Below the pieces are notes generated by a model. That model saw only the letters and a program-made list of their open reading frames with translations. It did no database searches and was not told where the DNA came from. A stretch of DNA of 57,758 nucleotides, from positions 1 through 57,758 of the forward strand of contig SAAC01000006.1 of assembly GCA_009929605.1 (NCBI GenBank), in the 5' to 3' direction. The translations under genes were made by a program, and so were the position numbers. The stretch is from Negativicutes bacterium (lineage in GTDB: Bacteria > Bacillota > Negativicutes > Veillonellales > Veillonellaceae). Positions within the stretch are counted from its first letter, which is position 1. Every line of letters begins with the position of its first letter. Of the stretch, positions 47,917-57,648 are shown in pieces.

Positions 47917-49269
47917 TTAACGGCGGCCCATAGTCTCAAAATCTTGTTCTGCACTTTCACTTTCCCCAAGACCATTGAATAATAAATTCAAACAGATTGC
48001 CATGATACTACCAAAGGTAATACCAGATTTCAATACGATTTTAGCCCAATCTGGGAAATGATTATAGAATGTTGGGGATGCCAATGGAATCATGGCAACA
48101 CCAACACTAATCGCCACCAACATCAAGTTATAATTATTATCAAAGCTTACTTTACCCAAAGAACGGATACCACTGGCAATAATCATACCAAACATCGCAA
48201 GGCCAGCACCGCCCAATACAGGGTTTGGTACAGATGCAACGATAGCTGCCAATTTAGGGAACAAACCTAATAGCACAAGAATTACACCAGACGCAGCCAC
48301 TACGAAACGGCTCTTAACACGAGTTACTGCAATTAGACCAACATTTTGAGCAAATGCAGTGTACGGGAAGCTATTTAGAATACCACCCAATAATGTGGAT
48401 AATCCATCCGCACGTAAAATGGCAGCTAATTCCTTTTTCCCGATTTTTTTATCAACAATTTCACCAATAGCAATACTATCACCAGTAGTTTCTACCATAA
48501 CTACAAGCATTACAATGCACATAGATACAATAGAGGCAACATCAAATGTTGGTAAGCCAAAATAAAATGGTTGAATGATAGATACCCATTCAGATTTACC
48601 TACAGCACTAAAATCAGTTACGCCCATAGCCATAGCAATAGCTGTACCGGCAAACAACCCAACTAAGACTGCGATATTGCCAAGGAATCCTTTACCAAAA
48701 CGATATACAAATACAACAATTAAGAAGGTAATAAAGGATAAGCCGAGATTTGTAAAACTAGCAAAGTTTTCAGCTTTAGGATTTCCGCCCCCCATCCAGT
48801 TTACTGCCACAGGCATCAAGGAAATACCAATGATAGTAATGATGGTACCAGTTACCACTGGCGGGAACAAACGAATTAAACGACTAAAAAATGGAGCCAC
48901 GAGGAATGTAATAAGACCGGCCACAATAATGGCACCATAAATAGCAGTAATGCCGTGCTCAGCACCAATCATAATCATTGGCGTTACAGATGCAAAGGTT
49001 ACCCCCTGAATCATTGGGATACGTCCCCCAATTTTCCAAAATCCTAATGTTTGGATCAATGTGGCAATACCACAAGTAAAAAGATCCGCATTAATCAAGC
49101 GAATCAAATCCTCAACTGGTAAATGTAAGGCTTGTGCAATGATAATTGGCACCGCTACGGCACCTGCATACATAGCTAATACATGTTGCAGACCGTACGC
49201 AACGAGCTGAGGAACTGGTAACAAGGAGTCAACCGTGTTACTCTGTTGGTTTTCGAGTTCAGTGTTCAT
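47917..49269 (-). CDS. NCS2-family nucleobase permease (xanthine/uracil type)
   Basis: The 450 residues fit the nucleobase:cation symporter-2 family: an N-terminal QHVLAMYAG, the central signature around VETTGDSIAIGE and Q-N-V-G-L, and about 14 membrane segments. The VETTGD motif favours the purine (xanthine/urate) branch rather than uracil. No purine riboswitch is visible in the 175-base leader. The start has GGGGGAGAAG upstream. It is a single-gene unit by its flanking terminators. Confidence 0.88.
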   Translation of the reverse strand: MNTELENQQSNTVDSLLPVPQLVAYGLQHVLAMYAGAVAVPIIIAQALHLPVEDLIRLINADLFTCGIATLIQTLGFWKIGGRIPMIQGVTFASVTPMIMIGAEHGITAIYGAIIVAGLITFLVAPFFSRLIRLFPPVVTGTIITIIGISLMPVAVNWMGGGNPKAENFASFTNLGLSFITFLIVVFVYRFGKGFLGNIAVLVGLFAGTAIAMAMGVTDFSAVGKSEWVSIIQPFYFGLPTFDVASIVSMCIVMLVVMVETTGDSIAIGEIVDKKIGKKELAAILRADGLSTLLGGILNSFPYTAFAQNVGLIAVTRVKSRFVVAASGVILVLLGLFPKLAAIVASVPNPVLGGAGLAMFGMIIASGIRSLGKVSFDNNYNLMLVAISVGVAMIPLASPTFYNHFPDWAKIVLKSGITFGSIMAICLNLLFNGLGESESAEQDFETMGRR

Positions 49270-49370
49270 ACTTCTCCCCCATATTAAATTAAACTATTAC
49301 TATCGTTAGTTTACATGATTCCTGTCATTTTATCAATTCGAATAAATTTGATATATTTCTGGTAAAAACA

Positions 49371-49414
49371 AAATAATCTTTCACAAGATAGCCTAGATCC
49401 TATGAAAGATTATT
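49371..49414 (-). terminator. Terminator of the AGCS symporter gene
   Basis: AATAATCTTTCA pairs with TGAAAGATTATT around a 20-base loop, followed on the minus strand by TTTTGTTTTT. Confidence 0.85.
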
Positions 49415-49444
49415 GTACTAAAATCATATTAAAATATAACTATA

Positions 49445-50809
49445 TTATTTTTGAACCACTTTCAACAAGCGATTACGGTTTTGCAAGTAATCGTAATATT
49501 CTTTCGTTTCTTTCACAACTACAGTGCTCAAACCAATCAAGGCAATCAAGTTAGGAATAGCCATCAAACCGTTTACAATATCTGCTAGCACCCAGATAAC
49601 CTCAAGTTTAATGAATGCACCACAACCAACAAGAGCGATGAAAATCAAACGGTATGGCAAGATACCTTTAACGCCTACGAGGTATTCTACACAACGTTCG
49701 CCATAATAATTCCAACCAAGAATTGTGGTGAATGCGAACAATGCCAAACCTACGCATAAAATGATGCCACCATAATCTGGGAATGCCATCAAGAATGCTT
49801 CATTAGTCAATGCTGCACCATTTACAGTACCTGTCCATGTGCCACTCACAACGAGCATCAAGCCAGTCATGGTACAAATAATGATAGTGTCAATAAATGT
49901 ACCTGTCATGGAGATCAATCCTTGTTCTGCAGGCCATTTTGTTTTGGCTGCCGCTGCAACGATTGGTGCACTACCTAAACCAGATTCATTAGAGAATACA
50001 CCACGCGCCACACCACTACGCATAGCGAGCATAACAGTGGCACCAAGGAAACCACCTTGTGCAGCTGTGCCAGTGAAAGCGCTTTCAATAATTTGTTCTA
50101 TTGCACCAGGAATACGGTCAGCAAACATAATCAAAAATACACCTGTTGCTATTACATAAATCGCTGCCATCGCAGGAACCACCTTGGAAGCTGTTTTAGC
50201 AATGGATTGCAGCCCACCAAGTGTAACAGCCGCTACTAATACGGTTAGAATAGCTGCTGTGTATTCTACTGGAATGGATGTGGTCAATTTTGTAATATCT
50301 ACGATAGCATTTACTTGTGCAAATGTACCAATGCCAAAGAATGCAACTAACACACCAAAGAAGGCAAATAAGAATGCCAATGGTTTGTATTTTTCACCTA
50401 AACCATTTTGAATGTAGTACATAGGGCCACCAGATACTTCTCCGTTGTCATCGACTGTACGATATTTAACAGCCAAACAACCTTCTGCATATTTAGTAGC
50501 CATACCTACAAATGCCGCTACCCACATCCAGAAAATAGCACCAGGGCCACCAGCATGAACGGCTGTAGCTACCCCGACAATGTTACCAGTACCTACTGTA
50601 GCCGCCAAGGCTGTACAAAGAGCCTTGAAGCTATCAATATCCCCAGATCCTTTGTTACGAGCCGTAAAAATTAATCCAAGAGCCATAGGTAACTTAGTAA
50701 CTTGCAAAAACTTTAACCGAATGGTCAACATTATACCTGTACCGATGAGTAATATTAAAAGCGGTGGGCCCCATATAAAATCATCAATAGCAGTTAATAA
50801 CTCCAACAT
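49445..50809 (-). CDS. Alanine/glycine:cation symporter (AGCS family)
   Basis: This 454-residue secondary transporter takes up glycine or alanine with Na+ or H+. Family hallmarks are ATVGTGNIVGVATA, GGPGAIFWMW, GGPMYYIQNGLG and SNESGLGSAPIVAAAA. Expression is evidently under glycine control through the tandem riboswitch and terminator in its leader, so glycine is the probable substrate or at least a linked metabolite. The AGGAGAAAG ribosome site precedes the ATG. Confidence 0.93.
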   Translation of the reverse strand: MLELLTAIDDFIWGPPLLILLIGTGIMLTIRLKFLQVTKLPMALGLIFTARNKGSGDIDSFKALCTALAATVGTGNIVGVATAVHAGGPGAIFWMWVAAFVGMATKYAEGCLAVKYRTVDDNGEVSGGPMYYIQNGLGEKYKPLAFLFAFFGVLVAFFGIGTFAQVNAIVDITKLTTSIPVEYTAAILTVLVAAVTLGGLQSIAKTASKVVPAMAAIYVIATGVFLIMFADRIPGAIEQIIESAFTGTAAQGGFLGATVMLAMRSGVARGVFSNESGLGSAPIVAAAAKTKWPAEQGLISMTGTFIDTIIICTMTGLMLVVSGTWTGTVNGAALTNEAFLMAFPDYGGIILCVGLALFAFTTILGWNYYGERCVEYLVGVKGILPYRLIFIALVGCGAFIKLEVIWVLADIVNGLMAIPNLIALIGLSTVVVKETKEYYDYLQNRNRLLKVVQK

Positions 50810-50860
50810 ATTCTTTCTCCTTTTCCTCTACAAAACGTCCCCAACAACAAGAACAAACAC

Positions 50861-50895
50861 AAAAAACCTGCCTCCATATAACTCTGGAGACAGGT
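50861..50895 (-). terminator. Expression-platform terminator of the glycine riboswitch
   Basis: On the minus strand CCTGTCTCCA pairs with TGGAGGCAGG, followed by TTTTTT, between the riboswitch and the start codon. It would be the glycine-controlled attenuator. Confidence 0.82.
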
Positions 50896-50991
50896 AAATA
50901 GCAAATATAAATACAATAAATAATACCTTACCATCCATAGGAAATAGGTAAAATTCCATAGGAAAAATGATTATCTATGTATTTTCTATAA

Positions 50992-51148
50992 GCTCTGTCC
51001 TTTTGCCTGAGAGATTTTGGAGGATTACCTCCTTGCACCTTCGGCGCCCAATTAAATGGGACTCTCCAGAGTTGTGTCCCCATACGGTCCCGTTCCTAAA
51101 AACACCTGAGAGTTTAACTCCTTCGGTAGGCTAGTGCCTTCTCCCGCA
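50992..51148 (-). promoter_or_regulatory. Tandem glycine riboswitch
   Basis: Two glycine aptamers are recognisable on the minus strand. The first (51148 to about 51100) has GGGAGAAGGC, CCGAAGGAG and CTCTCAGGT. The second (about 51069-50992) has GGAGAGTCCC, GGCGCCGAAGGTGCAA and ATCTCTCAGGCAAAAGGAC. The arrangement and linker are typical of cooperative tandem glycine riboswitches. Confidence 0.95.
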
Positions 51149-51269
51149 TAGATCATCCACGCGATATGTAACTGTTATTCATTATAACTCTATATCTTTA
51201 CATTTTCAATATAAAATCTATAATCTCTATAGAATGTTTATCATATCAGATATGAATTATTTTCATAGA

Positions 51270-51890
51270 TTATAAATTGCAAGCATTTACAATAGCTTGT
51301 TCCCGTGCATCAATTTGGGATTCAATAGCCTCCATCTTTTCACGCATTTCCTTATTGAAAGCTTCATCTTTGATACCCATTAAATTAATACGCACATTGA
51401 GGAATGCAGCTCGTACTGCAGCACGAGCATTAATAGCTGCAATAGCACCATCTGTAACAAGATTAGTATTACCTTGTTGTACAGCAATGTCTGCTAAATC
51501 AAAAATTTGGTTCGCCAATTCACCAATTTCAAAAGGTACAGAGCCGGCTGATTTATAGGCATTTTGTAAGGCCTCTTTACGGATAGCTTTTTCCTCATCC
51601 GTTTCTTTTGGCAATGCTAAGGCATTCATAAACAAGCCAAACGCATCAGCATCAGCTTGTGCCAGCTCCAATGAACGTTCACGAATTACTTGTGCTCGTT
51701 GTTGAAGATCCACCATCACATCTTTCACATCTTCATAGCCCTTTTTACCAATCGTTAAATTTGCCACCATTTCAGCCAATGCTGCTCCAGTGGCTGCGGT
51801 AACAGCGGCTACCGCCCCACCACCTGGTGTAGGTGCCTCAGAGGCTGCTGCTGTTACAAAGTCTTGTACTGTTAATGTTTTTAATTCCAT
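51270..51890 (-). CDS. fchA: Cyclodeaminase/cyclohydrolase family protein (FTCD C-terminal domain)
   Basis: The protein interconverts formyl, methenyl or formimino tetrahydrofolate in the cytosol. The 206 residues show the family pattern TPGGGAVAAVTAATGAALAEM (about 22-42), all-helical, with the same length as stand-alone FchA enzymes of clostridia and related anaerobes. The fused glutamate formiminotransferase domain of animal FTCD is absent. It lies 117 bases past fhs, with a strong hairpin in the gap. Together with Fhs it would handle formate and one-carbon units. Confidence 0.88.
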   Translation of the reverse strand: MELKTLTVQDFVTAAASEAPTPGGGAVAAVTAATGAALAEMVANLTIGKKGYEDVKDVMVDLQQRAQVIRERSLELAQADADAFGLFMNALALPKETDEEKAIRKEALQNAYKSAGSVPFEIGELANQIFDLADIAVQQGNTNLVTDGAIAAINARAAVRAAFLNVRINLMGIKDEAFNKEMREKMEAIESQIDAREQAIVNACNL

Positions 51891-51931
51891 AATTCACCTT
51901 ATTTATCCAAAACGTAGATTGCTATAGTATT

Positions 51932-51959
51932 AGAGCCCTCGGTTACCCCGAGGGCTCTA
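51932..51959. other. Strong hairpin without T-run between fhs and fchA
   Basis: GAGCCCTCGG pairs with CCGAGGGCTC around a short loop. Neither strand has a clear T-run, so it may be an mRNA processing or stabilising element rather than an intrinsic terminator. Confidence 0.6.
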
Positions 51960-52007
51960 TATTCGTATCAACTTAATTATCTATCAATTGTACTAATGAT
52001 TAGTCTA

Positions 52008-53678
52008 TTAGAATAATCCTTTAATAGTTCCATCAGCTTCAATATCCATATTAAGGGCTGCTGGTTTCTTAGGAAGGCCAGGCATAACCATCACATCACC
52101 GGTACGGCATACGATAAATCCAGCCCCATTCGCTACACGAATATCGGATACAGTAATATTAAATCCAGATGGTGCGCCTAACAATGCAGGGTTGTCACTC
52201 AAGGAGTATTGAGTTTTTGCCATACATACTGGTAGTTTATCAAGGCCCCAATCAGCTAATTGCTTAATTTGTTTTTTCGCATTCGCTGTGAAGTCTGCTT
52301 TTACACCGCCATAGATAGTTTGAACAATTTTATCGATTTTTTCTTCAATACTATCATTCACATCATATACAGTTTTAGGTGTTGGGTTGGAGCTTTCAGC
52401 AAGTTCAGCCACTTTTTTAGCCATGTCAATACCGCCATCGCCACCTTTTTCCCAACATTCGTTGAGTTCTACAGGCACACCGTATTCATCACAGAGACGT
52501 TTCAATTCACCGATTTCTGCATCAGTATCTGTGGCAAATTTATTAATGGCTACCAACACTGGTACTCCGAAGAAGCGCATATTTTCAATTTGCTTTTTCA
52601 AGTTTACAAAACCAGCCGTAACAGCGGCTACATTTTCACGATTAAGATCGGCTTTAGCTACGCCACCATGCATTTTTAAGGCCCGTAATGTAGCTACAAT
52701 GACAACTGCATTTGGATAAATCCCTGCGTAATGGCATTTAATATCCATGAATTTTTCTGCCCCAAGGTCAGCACCAAAACCAGCTTCTGTTACAACAAAG
52801 TCACCTAATTTCAATGCTAGTTTTGTAGCCACGATAGAGTTACATCCATGAGCAATATTCGCAAATGGTCCACCATGTACGATAGCTGGTGTATGTTCTA
52901 AGGTTTGTACAAGATTTGGTTTGATCGCATCTTTCATCAAGAGAGCCATAGCGCCTTCACAACCGAGTTGATGTACATACACCGGTTCACCTTGCATATT
53001 GCAACCAATAACGATACGGCCAAAACGAGCTTTCAAATCTTCCAAATCTTTTGCTAGGCAAAGAATAGCCATGATTTCAGATGCTACAGTAATCATGAAG
53101 TGATCTTCACGAGGGAACCCGCAAACTTTACCACCAAGACCTACTGTTACATTACGAAGGGCACGGTCATTCATATCGAGCACGCGAGTCCAAGATAATT
53201 GACGGATATCAATACCTAACTCATTTCCTTGATGTACATGATTATCAATCATTGCTGATAACAAATTGTTCGCAGATGTGATAGCGTGCATATCACCTGT
53301 AAAGTGAAGATTGATATCATCCATTGGCACAACTTGCGCATAACCGCCACCTGCGGCGCCACCTTTAATACCAAACACTGGACCCAAGGATGGTTCACGA
53401 AGTGTAGCAATAGCATTTTTACCAATTTTATTCAAGGCTTGTACTAAACCAATGCTAGTGGTAGATTTACCTTCCCCTGCTGGTGTTGGAGTAATGGCTG
53501 TAACAAGAACGAGCTTGCCATCTTTTTCATTTTCTAAACGACGAATGGCATCAAAAGAAATCTTCGCTTTATAATGTCCATATTGTTCAATTTCTTCTGG
53601 TTGTAAGCCACATTTATCAGCAATAACTTGGATTTTTTCCATCCTATTCTGTTGGGCTATTTCAATATCACTTAACAT
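52008..53678 (-). CDS. fhs: Formate--tetrahydrofolate ligase
   Basis: Fhs forms 10-formyl-THF from formate, THF and ATP. The 556-residue protein has the P-loop [16 protein letters not shown] (about 63-78) and the family motifs [14 protein letters not shown] and [13 protein letters not shown]. Length is normal. The AGGAGGATAT site precedes the ATG. It probably shares a transcript with fchA just downstream. Confidence 0.96.
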   Translation of the reverse strand: MLSDIEIAQQNRMEKIQVIADKCGLQPEEIEQYGHYKAKISFDAIRRLENEKDGKLVLVTAITPTPAGEGKSTTSIGLVQALNKIGKNAIATLREPSLGPVFGIKGGAAGGGYAQVVPMDDINLHFTGDMHAITSANNLLSAMIDNHVHQGNELGIDIRQLSWTRVLDMNDRALRNVTVGLGGKVCGFPREDHFMITVASEIMAILCLAKDLEDLKARFGRIVIGCNMQGEPVYVHQLGCEGAMALLMKDAIKPNLVQTLEHTPAIVHGGPFANIAHGCNSIVATKLALKLGDFVVTEAGFGADLGAEKFMDIKCHYAGIYPNAVVIVATLRALKMHGGVAKADLNRENVAAVTAGFVNLKKQIENMRFFGVPVLVAINKFATDTDAEIGELKRLCDEYGVPVELNECWEKGGDGGIDMAKKVAELAESSNPTPKTVYDVNDSIEEKIDKIVQTIYGGVKADFTANAKKQIKQLADWGLDKLPVCMAKTQYSLSDNPALLGAPSGFNITVSDIRVANGAGFIVCRTGDVMVMPGLPKKPAALNMDIEADGTIKGLF

Positions 53679-53770
53679 ATATCCTCCTATGCTTACTGTA
53701 GTTATATATACCTAATATATCTATTATAGAATAATATTCCGTTTTCTGCGCGAAAAAATACAGGTATCAC

Positions 53771-54559
53771 TTATTTTCCAAGCAGTGCTTGATAGATTGC
53801 TAAATCTACATCTGTATATACATCAAGCACAACCTTTAATTCTGGATGCTCTGCTACATAATTTTTCACTGTACGCACTGCAATTTCAGCAGCCTTCTCA
53901 TTAGGGAAATGGAATACGCCAGTACTAATACAGCAAAGGGCCAAGCTTGTAATCCCTTCTGCTGTTGCCGCTTCCAAACAAGATTGATAACAAGCCTCTA
54001 ACAAATAACATTCTTCTTCAGTAACAGGACCTGAGATTTGTGGCCCTACCGTATGAATTACGTAAGTACTTGGTAAATTATACGCATTCGTTATACGTGC
54101 TTGACCTATCGGCTCTTCATGACCTTGTAACCCCATGAGTAAAGCACATTCCAAGCGCAATTGCACACCTGCATAAGTGTGAATCACATTGTCAATACAT
54201 TCATGTCCCGGATGATAACAACCTGTCATGCCACTATTGGCAGCATTTACAATAGCCTCAATACGAAGAGTTGTAATATCACCTTTCCATAGATATATAT
54301 TAGGTTCTATTTCTTTTAAATCAGAAAACTCGGTAACACCTTTACGAGTTAACTCACCTGCTAAAAATGCATCTTGTCGATCTAAGAATTCTTCTGTCAC
54401 AGGACTCGGTTCACGCACATTCATCAATGCACGGAATAATTTAAACTGACCATCTTCATCCTTCCCAAAACTATGGATATGATCCTTGTACTCTGGCATA
54501 TCAGAAAGTAACCATTGATTTAACCATTGTAATTGCTCTAACCGTGTTGTAGTACTCAT
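53771..54559 (-). CDS. Zinc-containing macrodomain protein (ADP-ribosylglycohydrolase type)
   Basis: Macrodomains bind ADP-ribose; the zinc-containing subgroup removes ADP-ribose from proteins. The 262 residues start with a helical region (1-85), then the macrodomain: GDITTLRIEAIVNAANS and the cluster GCYHPGHECID, where Cys114, His119 and Cys121 are probable zinc ligands. GVFHFPNEKA is the C-terminal phosphate-binding loop. No sirtuin (SirTM), lipoate ligase or GcvH-L gene, the usual partners, lies nearby. Start 54559 has GGGAGGCACT upstream. Confidence 0.88.
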   Translation of the reverse strand: MSTTTRLEQLQWLNQWLLSDMPEYKDHIHSFGKDEDGQFKLFRALMNVREPSPVTEEFLDRQDAFLAGELTRKGVTEFSDLKEIEPNIYLWKGDITTLRIEAIVNAANSGMTGCYHPGHECIDNVIHTYAGVQLRLECALLMGLQGHEEPIGQARITNAYNLPSTYVIHTVGPQISGPVTEEECYLLEACYQSCLEAATAEGITSLALCCISTGVFHFPNEKAAEIAVRTVKNYVAEHPELKVVLDVYTDVDLAIYQALLGK

Positions 54560-54719
54560 AGTGCCTCCCATTATCGCACGACGATCGCTTCACTCCTACT
54601 AGTGAAAGTATACCTATATATTCACTATGTATACCTTTCATATTCAATATGTATACTTTTATTATATAAAAAAATAACACTTAGTAGTAGAACTATGTGT
54701 AAAAAATTCGTATAAATTA

Positions 54720-54771
54720 AAATGAGTATCTCCGCAACGCCCAAAAATGGGGATTGCTAAGATACTCATAA
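54720..54771 (-). terminator. Terminator after the truncated SLC13 gene
   Basis: ATGAGTATCT pairs with AGATACTCAT with inner GC pairing, followed on the minus strand by TTTTAATTT, 16 bases past the stop. Confidence 0.85.
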
Positions 54772-54787
54772 CTATTAAAATTATATA

Positions 54788-55783
54788 TTATGGATGGAAT
54801 GGGAACAAAATTGGTAACAAAATTAAAGATACAATCATAGATACTACAATCAAAGGTATTCCTGCTTTCACATAATCCATAAAGCTATATCCGGCAATAT
54901 TATATACCATGGTATTCGCTGGCATACCAATTGGTGTTGCATAAGCTAATGAGCTTCCTACCACAATAGCAGCAGTCTCAGTAATAACATTCGTAGCCAC
55001 CAATATTAATGCGCCAATCCAGGCACTCACATAGAGTTTTACACCTAGCTCTTTTTCAAAAATCATAGCCGCTACAGTTCCTACTAGAACTAAACCAGCA
55101 ATCCATTTTTTCCAACTTGGAATATGACTATAATCATCATTACCTTGATAACTTGCATCTGGAGTACGACTAGGTGTGGCTGGTAAAAATCGTTTCCCAA
55201 TAGTAGCATAAAAAATAGTCCCTACAATTAACATTGGTAAGCCGATTTTTCCATAATCAAAAAACTCAAACCCTTGCAAACCGGTTTGTTGAAGCCCCGC
55301 TTGAGCAATCATATTTCCAGGCGCGCCAATCAAACTAATATTGCCCCCCATAGCTGCAGCAAAAACTAAAGGCATCATCATACGAGTTTGACTAAAGTTT
55401 GCTTTTTTACATATTCCAATGACTACTGGAATTAATACAGCTGCAGTTCCTGTATTAGACAAAAATCCGGATAGGAGCCCTGTAATCATCATAATAGCAA
55501 TAATCAAACGAGTCTCAGTTTTTGCTACTTTAGTAACTAAATTGCCTACCTCTACAGCTAGACCGGTCTCGAAAAATGCAGCGCCTACAATAAACATCCC
55601 CATAAATAATAATACATTCGTATCTACAAATCCTGCAAATGCAGCTTTTGCTGACAACACGCCTGTTAAATGAAGCCCTACAGCTACAATCATTGCTGTA
55701 ATGGACAAAGGTATTTTCTCCCAGGCAAACATTATAATAGCAAACACCAAAAATCCTAGGGTGATAACAACGGATTGATCCAT
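54788..55783 (-). pseudogene. SLC13/DASS-family transporter with in-frame internal deletion
   Basis: The 331 residues align with the 433-residue SLC13 protein at the other end of the window. The first SNT hairpin (LSNTGTAAVLIP) is intact and the C-terminus (GTPxG equivalent ATPIGMPANTMV ... DYVKAGIPLI) matches. About 90 residues between VATNVITE and TAAIVVGSSLAY are absent, including the second SNT hairpin needed for binding Na+ and substrate. The frame is open, so the loss is clean, but the protein is probably inactive. Start 55783 has GATAAGG upstream. It follows the fumarase genes and could once have carried dicarboxylates. Confidence 0.7.
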
Positions 55784-55940
55784 CAGCCTTATCTCACTTT
55801 CAAAATACAACATTTTCTAAATTTGGGTAAAAAAAATAAGCCTCTTACAAAATAGTTCTGAAAAGGGACTTATATATTCATTTTAGGTACTTACACAAAT
55901 CAATCTACCAACAGGCACTTGCCGATGTATAAAGTTTTCA

Positions 55941-56009
55941 CTACATATATTTCAATATATACCTTAAATCATATATATATACCTTAAATCATATATGAAA
56001 TATATGTAG
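55941..56009. repeat. Inverted repeat enclosing a tandem repeat, after fumarase genes
   Basis: CTACATATATTTCA (55941-55954) is the exact reverse complement of 55996-56009. Between the arms ATATATACCTTAAATC occurs twice in tandem, 20 bases apart. It lies 16 bases past the fumarase beta stop and may form a long AT-rich stem in the 3' untranslated region. Confidence 0.7.
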
Positions 56010-56024
56010 CAAAAACAATTTAAT

Positions 56025-56636
56025 TTATTTAATGAAACTTACGTGTTTGTTGATTTCAGCAAGTACCTCTTCTTTTGCTGCATTATACTCAACTTTTTTC
56101 TGTTCAAACCAGTTGTTACCTTCCGCATCAATGGATACGATCAACGGGCCGAATTCTTTTACACGGCAAGTCCATAATGTTTCTGGCATACCTAGTTCGC
56201 GCCAGTTAGCAGATTCGATTTCTTCTACTTCTGTTGCTGCTAGTACGGCATTACCGGCAGGAAATACGAGGTGCAAGGCACCAAATTCTTTACAAGCACG
56301 TTCTGTGTTAGGACCCATACCACCTTTACCAACGATGAGGCGCACGCCTGTTTCTTTTACAAAATCGTACTCGAATTTTTCCATACGCATACTCGTTGTA
56401 GGACCTACGGAAATCATTTCGAATTTGTCATCCTCATGAGCACGCACAATTGGGCCTGCATGAAGGATAGCGCCATCACGAACATCTACAGGAAGTTCAC
56501 GACCTAATTCGATCAAACGACGATGTGCCACGTCGCGGCAAGTCGTAATATGACCAGTTAAATAAATGATATCGCCTACTTTAATACCGTCTAAATCAGA
56601 ACGTTTAATTGGTGTTGTTAAAATTTTCTTAGCCAT
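56025..56636 (-). CDS. Fumarate hydratase class I, beta subunit
   Basis: The beta subunit holds the C-terminal domain of class I Fe-S fumarase and with the alpha subunit hydrates fumarate or dehydrates malate. The 203 residues have [19 protein letters not shown] and [12 protein letters not shown], with the KGGMG motif (GKGGMGPNT) typical of the family. L(+)-tartrate dehydratase beta is a close alternative. The gene overlaps the alpha stop (TAATG), so they are coupled. Fumarase fits Veillonella's malate-to-succinate route, which feeds the decarboxylation operon. Confidence 0.88.
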   Translation of the reverse strand: MAKKILTTPIKRSDLDGIKVGDIIYLTGHITTCRDVAHRRLIELGRELPVDVRDGAILHAGPIVRAHEDDKFEMISVGPTTSMRMEKFEYDFVKETGVRLIVGKGGMGPNTERACKEFGALHLVFPAGNAVLAATEVEEIESANWRELGMPETLWTCRVKEFGPLIVSIDAEGNNWFEQKKVEYNAAKEEVLAEINKHVSFIK

Positions 56637-57538
56637 TAGAATGTCACCCCCGCATGAGACAAGATTTCATAATTACCGTCTTTGTCGAATACCACATGAC
56701 CACGACGGTGGTTCCAGCAACCTACGTTTACGGCTACGGAAATTACGGATGGATGGCGAGAACCATGTTCGATGTTAACGCCCATAACGGATTTGTCACC
56801 ACCCATACCTTGAGGTCCAAGGTGCAAGTCATTCAAACCGTCTTCCAACAATTGTTCCATATATGCAGCCTTTTCGTTATCTGCTTTGGATGCAACTGGA
56901 CGCATTAATGCTTTCTTACTCATCATAGCAGCTGTATCAATAGATGTAGCGATACCAACACCAACAAGTAGTGGAGGACACGCATTTAGACCATAACTTG
57001 TCATCAAGTCGAATACGAATTTAGCTACCCCTTCATAACCTTCACCAGGCATTAATGTTTTACCAGAGCCAGGTAAAGAACAGCCACCACCGGCCATATA
57101 AGGGAAGATTTCGATATCATCTCTACCAGGAATAATATCCCAAGTGATATATGGTGCTGTACGACCGATATTTTTACCTGTGTTAAATTCATCAAATGTT
57201 TCTACACAGTTGTGACGCAATGGTGCATCTTGTGTTGCTTGGTATGTAGCGTTGCGAAGAATTTCTTCGATTTCTCCTAATAGAGGATAGTTGGACCCAA
57301 CTTTCACCCAGAACTGTAATACACCAGTATCTTGACAAGATGGACGATCAAGTTCGAACGCCAACTCTTGGTTTGTTTTCATTGTTTCATAGATTGTTTT
57401 AGCTAATGGATTTTTTTCATCGGCAGCGAGTTCTTTAATTTTCTCCTCTACATCATCAGGCAATTTCTTTGCGATGTGTGCAATGAATTTTGCAATGACT
57501 CTTGTCATTTCTTGTACTTGTTGTTCTTTAGTACTCAT
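56636..57538 (-). CDS. Fumarate hydratase class I, alpha subunit
   Basis: The alpha subunit carries the [4Fe-4S] cluster of class I fumarase. Probable cluster cysteines lie in [16 protein letters not shown] and NACPPLL, and H-N-C is seen in LRHNCVETF. The 300 residues match the N-terminal half of one-chain fumarases and the two-subunit enzymes of anaerobes. Start 57538 (MSTKEQQV) has GGAGGTTCC upstream; five earlier residues in the frame lack a ribosome site. Tartrate dehydratase alpha is the main alternative. Confidence 0.88.
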   Translation of the reverse strand: MSTKEQQVQEMTRVIAKFIAHIAKKLPDDVEEKIKELAADEKNPLAKTIYETMKTNQELAFELDRPSCQDTGVLQFWVKVGSNYPLLGEIEEILRNATYQATQDAPLRHNCVETFDEFNTGKNIGRTAPYITWDIIPGRDDIEIFPYMAGGGCSLPGSGKTLMPGEGYEGVAKFVFDLMTSYGLNACPPLLVGVGIATSIDTAAMMSKKALMRPVASKADNEKAAYMEQLLEDGLNDLHLGPQGMGGDKSVMGVNIEHGSRHPSVISVAVNVGCWNHRRGHVVFDKDGNYEILSHAGVTF

Positions 57539-57577
57539 AGGGAACCTCCACATGTATACTTATCAATGAATTTGGGT

Positions 57578-57648
57578 CACCCACCATTGGGTGCCTCACA
57601 GTGTCTGTGGTGACCGCCGGTCACTCATATATCCGTTCAGGTCTCCTG
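57578..57648 (-). promoter_or_regulatory. Leader with four adjacent hairpins upstream of fumarase
   Basis: Perfect short inverted repeats follow each other: 57578-57593 (CACCCA/TGGGTG), 57597-57609 (CACAG/CTGTG), 57610-57624 (GTGACC/GGTCAC) and 57638-57648 (CAGG/CCTG). They lie 40-110 bases upstream of the start and are GC-rich against an AT-rich background. I cannot match them to a known riboswitch. Confidence 0.5.

Larger units (their letters stand above)
50810..51269 (-). other. 460-base leader of the AGCS symporter gene
   Basis: The region has no gene. From the upstream end it holds the tandem glycine riboswitch (50992-51148), about 95 bases of spacer, and a terminator hairpin (50861-50895) before the ribosome site. 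Above 51148 only AT-rich promoter-like sequence is seen. Confidence 0.85.

Noticed and set aside
49270..49370. Purine riboswitch before the NCS2 permease
   Set aside because: No purine aptamer core or three-way junction pattern could be found.
55941..56009. Insertion sequence
   Set aside because: The element is only 69 bases, with no transposase or target-site duplication visible.
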